Shown here piece after piece: positions 23,471 to 31,311 of a stretch of DNA of 45,053 nt. Under the pieces are notes generated by a model. The model saw nothing but the letters and a program-made list of their open reading frames with translations. It had not been told where the DNA came from and did no database searches. Origin of the DNA: an uncultured Ruminococcus sp. (GTDB lineage Bacteria; Bacillota; Clostridia; Oscillospirales; Acutalibacteraceae); NCBI GenBank assembly GCA_902773135.1, contig CACYDP010000107.1, positions 1 to 45,053 on the forward strand, given 5' to 3'. How positions within the stretch are numbered: the stretch's first letter is position 1; each line of letters begins with the position of its first letter. The position numbers and the translations under genes are program-made.

Positions 23471-25144
23471 TCACTCCATTTCTGTAATCATATCGTCAAC
23501 GGTTTTTCCCGGCGGTATCATTGGCAGAACGTTTTCGTCCGGAGAAATCATACAGTCGATGACAACAGGTTCTTTTGAGGCAAATGCTTCTTTCAGTACG
23601 TTTTCCGCCTGTGAATCGTTCTGAATTCTTAAGCCTCTGACACCGAATGCTTTGGCAAGTTCGCAGAAATCGGTTTTTCTATGGGGATCTGTCTGTGAAA
23701 AACGTCTGCCGTAGAACAGTTTCTGCCATTGTCTTACCATTCCGAGTACGGTATTGTTCAGAACAACTACCACAATCGGAAGATGATAGGAACATACGGT
23801 TGCAAGTTCGTTGAGATTCATATGGAAGCTGCCGTCACCTGTGAAAAGAACGACTCTTTTTTCAGGGTGGGCAACCGCTGAGCCGATAGCTGCACCCAGA
23901 CCGTATCCCATTGTGCCGAGACCGCCTGAGGTACACCATGTACGAGGTTTTTCAAATCTGTATTTCTGGGATACCCACATCTGATGCTGACCGACATCTG
24001 TTACGATTATATCATCGTCCGAAGTCAGCTTTCTTACTTCCTCTATAATATGGTAGGGGTGGGCATATTGTTCCGAATCGGGTGTTTCGGTAACGGAAGA
24101 ATTTTTGCTCCACTCTGCAACGGTTTCGATCCATTCGGTATGTGCTGCTTTTTCTGTTTTTTGTGTCAGTCTGGAAAGGGTGTCTTTCAGATCGCCTATC
24201 ATGGGGTAATTGATTTTGACGTTTTTATTGATTTCGGCTTTGTCAATATCAAGCTGGATAATGACAGCATCTTTGCCGAACTTTTCACGATCTCCCGCTA
24301 CTCTGTCGGAAAATCTTGCACCTACTGTAATAATCAGGTCGGCATTGTCGGTTGCTTTGCCTGTTTCGTATCCGCCGTGCATACCGATCGTACCGATAAA
24401 AAGTCTGTGTGATGAAGGGAATCCGCCCAATCCCATAATGGAAGTGGCAACGGGACAGTCGATTTTTTCTGCAAATGCCAGAAGTTCTTGTTCCGCATCT
24501 GCACTGACAACACCGCCGCCCATATAGATGAGGGGACGCTGTGCCTGATTGATTGCTTGTGCAGCCGCTTCAAAATCCACCTCTTCCGCAATCAGTTCGT
24601 TAACGGGAAGTTCGGGTGTCTGAGCGGTGTACTCATACTTTGCTCCCGTAACGTCTTTCGGTATGTCGATCAATACGGGTCCTTTACGTCCGGACATTGC
24701 GATACGGAATGCTTTTCGGATTACATTGGCAAGGTCTTTGACATCTTTTACAATAAAATTATGTTTGGTGATGGGCATTGTGATGCCGCAGATGTCTACT
24801 TCCTGAAAACTGTCACGGGCAAGAAGATCGTTCGATACGTTGCCTGTAATGGCAACCATCGGAATGGAATCCATATACGCCGTTGCAATGCCTGTCACAA
24901 GGTTGGTAGCACCGGGACCGGATGTTGCGATCACGACACCGCATTTTCCTGTTGTTCTGGCATAACCGTCGGCAGCGTGGGAAGCTCCCTGCTCGTGAGA
25001 GGAAAGAATATGTGTGATTTTGTCGCTGTACTTATAAAGTGCGTCGTAAATATTAAGAACCGCACCGCCCGGATAACCAAAAACAGTGTCAACACCCTGT
25101 TCTAAAAGACACTCGGCGATGATTTCAGATCCTGTAAGCTGCAT
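23471..25144 (-). CDS. ilvB: Acetolactate synthase catalytic (large) subunit
   Basis: 557 residues. This thiamine-diphosphate enzyme condenses two pyruvates to acetolactate, or pyruvate with 2-ketobutyrate, as the first common step to valine, leucine and isoleucine. The catalytic-glutamate region is GYPGGAVLNIYDALY ... SSHEQGASHAADGYAR, and the FAD-linked and ThDP-binding GDGSFHMNLNELATVCSYHLPIVVVVLNN segments are intact. The start at 25144 has GGAGG upstream. An AUG-distal extension to 25207 would run into the T-box terminator. Expression is governed by that T-box. Confidence 0.97.
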   Translation of the reverse strand: MQLTGSEIIAECLLEQGVDTVFGYPGGAVLNIYDALYKYSDKITHILSSHEQGASHAADGYARTTGKCGVVIATSGPGATNLVTGIATAYMDSIPMVAITGNVSNDLLARDSFQEVDICGITMPITKHNFIVKDVKDLANVIRKAFRIAMSGRKGPVLIDIPKDVTGAKYEYTAQTPELPVNELIAEEVDFEAAAQAINQAQRPLIYMGGGVVSADAEQELLAFAEKIDCPVATSIMGLGGFPSSHRLFIGTIGMHGGYETGKATDNADLIITVGARFSDRVAGDREKFGKDAVIIQLDIDKAEINKNVKINYPMIGDLKDTLSRLTQKTEKAAHTEWIETVAEWSKNSSVTETPDSEQYAHPYHIIEEVRKLTSDDDIIVTDVGQHQMWVSQKYRFEKPRTWCTSGGLGTMGYGLGAAIGSAVAHPEKRVVLFTGDGSFHMNLNELATVCSYHLPIVVVVLNNTVLGMVRQWQKLFYGRRFSQTDPHRKTDFCELAKAFGVRGLRIQNDSQAENVLKEAFASKEPVVIDCMISPDENVLPMIPPGKTVDDMITEME

Positions 25145-25193
25145 AATAAAACCTCCGTAAATATAATTTTTTTGAGATAAAGATTTCTGATAA

Positions 25194-25477
25194 CAAAAAA
25201 GCCTCATCTCTTTTCACAAGAGACGAAGCATTATGAATCCTGACCTCGCTGTACCACTCTTTTCATGGTAGGGAATACCTTATATCGGATATGAAAAACA
25301 TATCGAATACTGCCAATATAACGGTCGGCATACCGTTTTTGCTTAATGACGCAAAGGTGTTCGGCAAAACTGCTCCCGGACTACTTCATATTGTTCTGCG
25401 GCTGTTTTGCACCAAACAACAGCTCTCTGAACGCAGGCGGCAATATTACTGCTCCCGATCATTGCATTTGATTTTAT
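25194..25477 (-). promoter_or_regulatory. T-box leader controlling ilvB-ilvN
   Basis: The minus strand carries the T-box AGAGTGGTACAGCGAGG (25244-25260). A 12-bp terminator stem (25201-25229) and a T-run (25194-25200) follow. Stem I elements lie upstream, including an AGTA bulge motif and the apical AGAGAGCTG ... GGTGCAAAACAGC segment. Uncharged tRNA binding would favour antitermination. The specifier loop contains GAAGTAG (25381-25387), so GUA (valine, 25382-25384) is the likeliest codon, but the register is not certain. Confidence 0.92.
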
Positions 25478-25483
25478 ACTACT

Positions 25484-25512
25484 ATCATACAATGTTTTTG
25501 GCAATATGTCAA
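25484..25512 (-). promoter_or_regulatory. Promoter of the ilvB T-box leader
   Basis: On the minus strand TTGACA (25507-25512) and TATGAT (25484-25489) are 17 nt apart. A small dyad GTGAC/GTCAC (25516-25532) lies just upstream, between this and the divergent hen1 promoter, and could be an operator. Confidence 0.8.
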
Positions 25513-25593
25513 TAGGTGACAAATTAAGTCACGAAAAAATATTTTTATTCCGATTTATGCGATTACAAAAGGCAGCAGAATACAGACATAGCT

Positions 25594-25641
25594 GATTCGC
25601 AAGTTTTTTTCCGAGATTTTTCCTGCCATATCGGATATGAT
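25594..25641 (+). promoter_or_regulatory. RNA-repair promoter, copy 1 (hen1-pnkp)
   Basis: GATTCGCA, two variable bases, then TTTTTTTCCG and G at 25594-25615. Exactly 20 nt later comes TATGAT (25636-25641). The same arrangement recurs at 29681-29728. There is no TTGACA-like -35 box. The shared element covers about -54 to -33, as expected for an activator site or an alternative sigma factor. The start point near 25648 would give a 35-nt leader before hen1. Confidence 0.65.
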
Positions 25642-25682
25642 GAGTACAGACACAATACCAACAATACAAGGGGGAATCAATT

Positions 25683-27095
25683 ATGCTGATTACAATCACT
25701 ATGACAGGAAATGCAGAACAAGATGCAAGAGATCTTGGCTATCTGCTCCATAAAAATCCATACAGAGCTCAGCAGTTTGCAATGACATTCGGAAAAGCGT
25801 ATGTGTTTTATCCAACGGTGGAACGGGAAACAACAACCGCTGCATTGCTGCTGGACATCAACCCGATCGATCTGGCAAGAGGCAAAAAGGGCAGCAGCGA
25901 CGGAGGACTGTTTGATTACGTGAATGACCGACCTTATGTGAATTCATCTTTTATGAGTACGGCAATCGCCAAGGTCTTTGGGACGGCTCTGAACGGAAAA
26001 TGTGCCAAAAATCAGCAGCTTGCCGATACCAAACTGCCTCTTGAGGTATTTGTAAGTATGCTCAACTGCGGCGGAGAAAAACAATTCGTCAGAGATGTGT
26101 TTGAGCCTCTTGGCTATCAAACAAAAATTCAAACAACCCTTCTTGATGAAGAGTTTTCTGAATGGGGCGAAAGTCCGTATATCGACCTGACATTAAAAGG
26201 CTGTGTGAGATTATCGGAGCTGCTGAATCATCTGTACGTACTGCTTCCTGTTTTTGACCAGCAGAAACATTATTATACGGCAGAAGATGAAATAGAAAAA
26301 CTGGTAAAGCACGGTGAATTCTGGCTGAAAGATCACCCTGAAAAAAATCGTATTATCAGGCGGTATTTTCATCAATGCAAAAGTTACGCCAACGAAGCTA
26401 TTAAAAGAATATCCGTTGATTCTGAAACGGAACAAAATGATTTGTCCGATGAGTTTGTAAGCAAAGAAAAATCCCAAAGCAAAATACCGCTTAACAAACG
26501 GCGTTTGGAAGCAGTTAAAAATGCGGTTCTGGAATGTGGTGCAAAAAGAGTTGCCGACCTGGGCTGCGGTGACGGAAAACTGACAGCACTTTTGATGAAA
26601 GAACCGTCTGTCAGCAAAATTGCCGCATCGGATGTTTCGGTGATGATGCTGGAAAGAGCAAAACAAAGAATACACTATGATAAACTTCCGGATTATCAAA
26701 AACAGAAAATTACCTTTTTTCAGAGTTCCCTCATATACCGTGATGACAGATTTTCGGATTACGATGCGATTTGTGTGATTGAAGTAATAGAACATATCGA
26801 CAGCAACAGAACAGCGGCTTTTGAGCGAGTGATCTTTGAGTATGCAAAGCCCCGAAACGTCATACTTACCACTCCGAACAGAGAATATAATGTCAGATAT
26901 GGTCTGGACAGCGGTGAAACCGAACATCTCAGACACAGTGATCATCGGTTTGAGTGGAATAGGGAACAGTTTCAAAACTGGTGCAGCAGGGTTTGCCAAC
27001 AATTTTCTTATTCCGTGGATTTCCGAGAAATAGGCGATACGGATAAGGAATTGGGAGCCCCTACACAGATGGCTGTATTTACAAAATGTGAATAA
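25683..27095 (+). CDS. hen1: RNA 3'-terminal ribose 2'-O-methyltransferase Hen1
   Basis: 470 residues. Bacterial Hen1 methylates the 2'-OH at the 3' end of a cleaved RNA before Pnkp ligates it, so the repaired RNA resists a second cut by the same ribotoxin. An N-terminal Hen1-specific domain (about 1-240) is followed by a short linker rich in charge. The methyltransferase has a SAM motif DLGCGDGKL at about 295 and the Hen1 metal-binding pattern EVIEH at residues 367-371, with the later HSDH at 418-421. All key residues are present. GGGGG precedes the ATG at 25683. It is 17 nt upstream of pnkp and forms one operon with it. Confidence 0.96.
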   Translation: MLITITMTGNAEQDARDLGYLLHKNPYRAQQFAMTFGKAYVFYPTVERETTTAALLLDINPIDLARGKKGSSDGGLFDYVNDRPYVNSSFMSTAIAKVFGTALNGKCAKNQQLADTKLPLEVFVSMLNCGGEKQFVRDVFEPLGYQTKIQTTLLDEEFSEWGESPYIDLTLKGCVRLSELLNHLYVLLPVFDQQKHYYTAEDEIEKLVKHGEFWLKDHPEKNRIIRRYFHQCKSYANEAIKRISVDSETEQNDLSDEFVSKEKSQSKIPLNKRRLEAVKNAVLECGAKRVADLGCGDGKLTALLMKEPSVSKIAASDVSVMMLERAKQRIHYDKLPDYQKQKITFFQSSLIYRDDRFSDYDAICVIEVIEHIDSNRTAAFERVIFEYAKPRNVILTTPNREYNVRYGLDSGETEHLRHSDHRFEWNREQFQNWCSRVCQQFSYSVDFREIGDTDKELGAPTQMAVFTKCE

Positions 27096-27112
27096 CAAGG
27101 AGAGTGAAATAT

Positions 27113-29674
27113 ATGACAATTCAAATACCCGAGTTTGCACTGGTGGCAATGGTAGGAGTGAGTTCCGCCGGGAAATCTGCTTTTGCACAGAAACATTTTT
27201 TAAGCACCGAGATACTGTCTTCGGATTTTTTCAGAGGAATGGTCTGCGATGATGAAGAAGATCAGACTGTTTCAAAGCAGGCTTTTGATTTGCTCTATGA
27301 TGCAGCGGACAAACGTCTGGAAAATAGGAAAACAACCGTCATAGATGCTACTAATCTGAAAAAAGAGGCAAGAAAGAGAATCCTTGCAACAGCTGTAAAG
27401 CATAATGTGCATACGGCTGCTATTGTTCTTGATTTGCCGCTGAAAACGGCATTACAACGCAATGAGGGCAGAACGGACAGACATTGTCCTGATAATGTGA
27501 TCAAAAGGCAGCACGCAGATTTGAAAAGAAGCATCAGACAATTAAAAAGAGAGGGTTTCCGGTTTGTGTATATCCTTAGCAGTGAAGATGAGATCAATTC
27601 GGTCAGCATCGAAAGAACGAAACTCTGGAACAATCAAAAAGAGGAACACGGACCTTTTGATATAATTGGTGATATTCACGGCTGCGGCAGAGAACTGGTA
27701 TGTTTGCTTGAACAGCTCGGATACAGCAAAAACAACGGCATCTATATGCACCCTAACGGAAGGAAGGCTGTATTTTTGGGGGATTTGTGCGACCGGGGAA
27801 ATCAGAATGCCGAGGTACTGCGAATTGTGATGTCTATGGTGAAATCGGGGAATGCCTATGCTGTACCCGGCAACCACGATGTGAAGCTGCTCAAATACCT
27901 TAACGGCAAAAATGTTCAGCATACCCACGGATTGGATAAAACCATTGCAGAACTGGAAAAAGAAAGTGATAAATTCAGGGAAGAAGTCCGCCGTTTTATT
28001 GATGGTCTGGTAAGTCATTATGTTTTTGACAGCGGTTCCCTTGTAGTTGCTCACGCCGGCATCAAAGAGGAGTATATCGGCAGAGGTTCGGGGCGAATCA
28101 GGACATTTTGCCTGTACGGAGATATTACAGGGGAAAAGGACGAGTACGATTTGCCGGTAAGGCTGAACTGGGCAGCTGATTACAGAGGAAAAAGCACCAT
28201 TGTTTATGGTCATACCCCGCAAAAAGAAGTTGCCGTGCTGAACAATACCTATTGTATCGATACGGGCTGTGTTTACGGAAATAAACTCACCGCTATGCGT
28301 TTTCCGGAAAAGGAATTTGTCAGTGTGGAAGCCTTTGAAAAATATGAAGAGGCTCCCCGTCCTCTCGGTCGGAATGATTCTGATGATAAGGATATGCTGA
28401 GAATCAGCGATGTGCAGGGAAAAATGTTTCTCCAAACCAAATGGATGCCATCGGTGGTGGTTCGTGAAGATCATTCTGCTGCGGCTCTGGAAGTGATGAG
28501 CAGATTCTCAGCGGATCCGCATTGGCTGATTTATCTTCCGCCCACAATGTCACCGTGTGCAACAAGCAGCCTTGATGATTATCTGGAATATCCTATCGAA
28601 GCATTTGACTATTATCGGAAAAACGGCGTCAGAAAAGTCATATGCGAAAAGAAACATATGGGTTCAAGAGCGGTCATCATTTTATGCAGAACCGCAGAAA
28701 CTGCTCAAAAACGTTTTGGCGTGTTTGACGGCAGCAGAGGTATGATCTATACAAGAACAGGAAGACAGTTTTTTGGCAACGGTACCTATGAAACCGACCT
28801 GCTCGACAGATTGGAGTCTGTTCTGACAGAAAGCGGGTTCTGGGAAGATTTTCAGACGGATTGGGTATGCCTCGATACCGAATTGATGCCGTGGTCCGAA
28901 AAAGCAAAGGATTTGTTGAAAAAACAGTATGCTCCTGTGGGCAGAGCAGGAAAAAATTCTCTCGGTAATGCCGTGAAAATGCTGGAACAATGTTGTATGC
29001 ACGAAAATCGGACATTTGATGTTTCCGATATAACATCGGGGCAGAATATTTCCCCTGAAGTACTTCTCAAACGTTACAGAGAAAAACAGAATGCCATTGA
29101 CTCATACATCAGGGCTTACAGAGAATATTGCAGCAAGGTGGAAAGTGTCGATGATTTTCGTATTGCACCGTTTCATCTTCTTGCCGTTGAGGGCAGGGTG
29201 TTTGATGATATAACCAACAGGCAGCATATGGAAATACTCAAACAATACTGTACCGGCACAGACGATATATGGATAGCAACGGATTACACAGAAGTGGATC
29301 TATATGATGAAGAAAGTATTCGCAAAGCCACAGACTGGTGGCTGAACCTGACAGAAAACGGCGGAGAAGGTATGGTGGTAAAGCCCGAATATTTCGCTGT
29401 AAGACACAATGCCGGGATCATACAGCCTGCCGTAAAGTGCAGAGGTGCGGAATATCTCAGGATTATATATGGTCCTGAATACAGATCTCCGGAACATATC
29501 AGGCGTTTGAAGAAGCGTTCGCTGTCAAAAAAGAGAAGTCTTGCTCTGAGAGAGTTTGCTTTGGGAATGGAAAGTTTGAAACGCTTTGTGGAAAAAGAAC
29601 CGCTTTACAAAGTACACGAATGTGTATTCGGTGTGCTGGCTTTTGAAAGCGAACCGGTAGACCCGAGATTGTAA
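27113..29674 (+). CDS. pnkp: Polynucleotide kinase-phosphatase-ligase Pnkp (RNA repair)
   Basis: 853 residues with three enzymes in order. The 5'-polynucleotide kinase has P-loop GVSSAGKS at 15-22. The metallophosphatase has GDIHG (D187, H189), GDLCDRG at 223-229 and GNHD at 253-256, and removes 2',3'-cyclic or 3' phosphates. The adenylyltransferase/ligase has KHMGSRA with nucleophile K514. Together they heal and seal broken RNA ends, and ligation requires complex formation with Hen1. I start at the ATG at 27113 (AAGGAGAG upstream), not the in-frame GTG at 27104 inside that site. The length is typical for the family and no catalytic residue is missing. Confidence 0.97.
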   Translation: MTIQIPEFALVAMVGVSSAGKSAFAQKHFLSTEILSSDFFRGMVCDDEEDQTVSKQAFDLLYDAADKRLENRKTTVIDATNLKKEARKRILATAVKHNVHTAAIVLDLPLKTALQRNEGRTDRHCPDNVIKRQHADLKRSIRQLKREGFRFVYILSSEDEINSVSIERTKLWNNQKEEHGPFDIIGDIHGCGRELVCLLEQLGYSKNNGIYMHPNGRKAVFLGDLCDRGNQNAEVLRIVMSMVKSGNAYAVPGNHDVKLLKYLNGKNVQHTHGLDKTIAELEKESDKFREEVRRFIDGLVSHYVFDSGSLVVAHAGIKEEYIGRGSGRIRTFCLYGDITGEKDEYDLPVRLNWAADYRGKSTIVYGHTPQKEVAVLNNTYCIDTGCVYGNKLTAMRFPEKEFVSVEAFEKYEEAPRPLGRNDSDDKDMLRISDVQGKMFLQTKWMPSVVVREDHSAAALEVMSRFSADPHWLIYLPPTMSPCATSSLDDYLEYPIEAFDYYRKNGVRKVICEKKHMGSRAVIILCRTAETAQKRFGVFDGSRGMIYTRTGRQFFGNGTYETDLLDRLESVLTESGFWEDFQTDWVCLDTELMPWSEKAKDLLKKQYAPVGRAGKNSLGNAVKMLEQCCMHENRTFDVSDITSGQNISPEVLLKRYREKQNAIDSYIRAYREYCSKVESVDDFRIAPFHLLAVEGRVFDDITNRQHMEILKQYCTGTDDIWIATDYTEVDLYDEESIRKATDWWLNLTENGGEGMVVKPEYFAVRHNAGIIQPAVKCRGAEYLRIIYGPEYRSPEHIRRLKKRSLSKKRSLALREFALGMESLKRFVEKEPLYKVHECVFGVLAFESEPVDPRL

Positions 29675-29680
29675 TATCAG

Positions 29681-29728
29681 GATTCGCAGATTTTTTTCCG
29701 TGTTATATTGGTATAGATTTGCTATGAT
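29681..29728 (+). promoter_or_regulatory. RNA-repair promoter, copy 2 (candidate small RNA)
   Basis: GATTCGCA, two bases, TTTTTTTCCG and G at 29681-29702, then exactly 20 nt to TATGAT (29723-29728). The upstream element differs from copy 1 in only three positions. The 20-nt segments between element and -10 box are not conserved, so this is not a recent duplication. The predicted start is G29735. Confidence 0.65.
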
Positions 29729-29734
29729 AAATGT

Positions 29735-29894
29735 GCGGTAAGGTTCTGTTCCGTGTTTCTGATAACACGGAGGTGCATAAGGTATTCCGTAATGTATGCC
29801 GAATCTTGATCCGCCACCATTACGCCTGTTTGTGATTCTGGCATTAAATGAAAAATCACAAGAAAACAGTACGATACACTGTTGTCTTTTTTTT
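29735..29894 (+). ncRNA. Candidate structured small RNA of the RNA-repair island
   Basis: The RNA would begin at the first base of its own closing helix: GCGG (29735-29738) with CCGC (29811-29814), and AAGGTTC (29740-29746) with GAATCTT (29801-29807). This encloses hairpins CCGTGTT/AACACGG (29751-29770) and GCATA/TATGC (29774-29799), a three-way junction. CACCA follows directly. Then come TTGTGATT/AATCACAA (29830-29861) and AACAGT/ACTGTT (29865-29883) with GTC and eight Ts to 29894. A second hairpin with T-rich tail (29915-29937) could be a backup terminator. The shape recalls Y RNAs, which accompany other bacterial repair operons, but I see no T-arm and no Ro gene here. An antisense ORF covers the region and I treat it as a shadow. 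Confidence 0.5.
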
Positions 29895-30123
29895 GTAAGA
29901 CTGTCCATCTTACACTGTATTTGGGATACAGCTCTTTTGTATATGCCGTATTTACCCGTTGGTTTTGCTGCGAAAGTCTTTCGGCTGTTTCCTGCGAATC
30001 TGCCGCACACTTTTGCCATCACTGCTGTATAGGGACTGCCTTGTTCGGAAAAGGATACCGTATCAAATTTGTATACACCAGAGAATTGGTTCTTCCGTGT
30101 AGATCAAAATGATGCTGAATTTT

Positions 30124-30152
30124 TTGACCGCCGTCTGTATACAGGGTAAATC
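30124..30152 (+). promoter_or_regulatory. Possible own promoter of the slipin-rlaP pair
   Basis: TTGACC (30124-30129) and TAAATC (30147-30152) are 17 nt apart, 41 nt before the slipin start. The rest of the gap from 29938 to 30123 shows no clear gene or signal. Confidence 0.4.
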
Positions 30153-30192
30153 GGTATATGACATCGTAATGAATACCGAGGAGGTTTGTGAT

Positions 30193-31311
30193 ATGAAGAA
30201 AGTTATTGTTAATGAAAAAGAAAGAGGATTGATGTTTGTTCACGGTAAGTTTACAAGGCTGCTTTCTCCCGGAAAATATACCCTATGGCGTAAAGATACG
30301 GAAATTGAAATTGTCAGTCTTGACAGTGCTCTCATTTCTAAAAAATGTCCTGTTGATGTTTTGCTGAAAAATAAAGAGATCGCCGGACAGACAGATGTCG
30401 TGGAGGTGAAAGAGGGCGAATATGTTTTTCGCTTTGCGAACGGCGTGTTTCAAAAAGAGTATTGTCCGGGAAAATATGCATTCTGGAATATCGGTATTCA
30501 AAATGACTTTGTGATCGCCGATATAACGAAAAAAGAAATTGCCGAGGATTTTCCCAAGCATATTTTACGTAAAATTCCGCCTGCCCTCTATCAGACCATC
30601 GTTGTACAGGAATACGAAAAGTGTGTGCTGTATTATAACGGTAAGTTTGAGAAAGTGCTCGAACCCGGTACCTATTATTTCTGGAACAATCATTGGACAT
30701 TGATAGGCTATCATAAACTGGATATGCGTCTGCTCAATATGTCGGTGAACGGTCAGGATGTTCTGACACTGGATAAAGTTTCGATACGGGTCAATCTGAC
30801 GCTGAATTACCAGATAACGGATTGCGTCAGTATCTGCAACAATGTTGAAAATTACAGAGAACAGCTGCATATTATCGCACAGATGGCATTAAGGGATTTT
30901 GTCGGCAAGTATAAACTGGATGAGATTCTTACCAGTAAAAATGAAATGTCGGAATTTGTTCTGAAAAGATGCAGGGAAAAAGAAAAGGAATTGTTTGTCG
31001 AAATTAAAGAGGCAGGTGTGAAGGATATTATTCTTCCCGGAGAAATTCGTGAAATTATGAATACGGTACTGATAGCGGAAAAGAAAGCACAGGCAAGTGT
31101 CATCACAAGACGGGAAGAGGTTGCTTCTACACGCTCTTTGTTAAATACTGCGAAATTGATGGACGAAAACAAAACGCTGTACAGGCTCAAAGAACTGGAA
31201 TATATTGAAAAGATATGTGAAAATGTTGGAAACATCAGTTTGAACGGCAGCGGAGATATATTGTCTTTGCTGACCGGTATGATGCAGAAAACAGCCGAAA
31301 GGAGCGGCTGA
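30193..31311 (+). CDS. SPFH / slipin-family protein with three N-terminal repeat motifs
   Basis: 372 residues from the ATG at 30193, behind GAGGAGG. The central part is an SPFH/band-7 domain (VNGQDVLTLDKVSIRVNLTLNYQITD, then LREFVGKYKL-like and DEILTSKNEMSEFVLKRC segments), followed by an alanine/glutamate-rich oligomerisation helix and a tail. SPFH proteins form membrane-linked scaffolds. Before the domain come three copies of a beta motif of the form G-x-F-x(3,4)-L/Y-x-PG-x-Y-x-x-W, at residues 4-32, 71-98 and 137-164. There is no clear transmembrane helix. It overlaps rlaP (TGATG) and so is coupled to a nucleotidyltransferase next to the repair operon. Confidence 0.82.
   Translation: MKKVIVNEKERGLMFVHGKFTRLLSPGKYTLWRKDTEIEIVSLDSALISKKCPVDVLLKNKEIAGQTDVVEVKEGEYVFRFANGVFQKEYCPGKYAFWNIGIQNDFVIADITKKEIAEDFPKHILRKIPPALYQTIVVQEYEKCVLYYNGKFEKVLEPGTYYFWNNHWTLIGYHKLDMRLLNMSVNGQDVLTLDKVSIRVNLTLNYQITDCVSICNNVENYREQLHIIAQMALRDFVGKYKLDEILTSKNEMSEFVLKRCREKEKELFVEIKEAGVKDIILPGEIREIMNTVLIAEKKAQASVITRREEVASTRSLLNTAKLMDENKTLYRLKELEYIEKICENVGNISLNGSGDILSLLTGMMQKTAERSG

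Noticed and set aside
29708-29723. Possible sigma-54 promoter (TTGG ... TTTGC) in the second RNA-repair promoter
   Set aside because: The GG-to-GC distance is one base too short and the first copy upstream of hen1 has no such pattern; the shared feature is the 22-nt element plus TATGAT.
29735-29819. A degenerate tRNA gene, because of the CACCA after the closing stem
   Set aside because: There is no T-loop TTC-R-A, no anticodon-stem arrangement and the closing helix is bulged; only a loose resemblance remains.
29525-30022. 165-codon minus-strand ORF behind and into the 3' end of pnkp
   Set aside because: It has no ribosome binding site, runs antisense into the pnkp coding region, and has a composition typical of a shadow (many Arg, Lys, Cys). 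I explain the region better by the promoter and folded RNA on the plus strand, but protein conservation would overturn this.
29796-30112. Plus-strand ORFs of 76-78 codons in the same gap
   Set aside because: They start inside the folded RNA, have no ribosome binding site and no recognisable domain.
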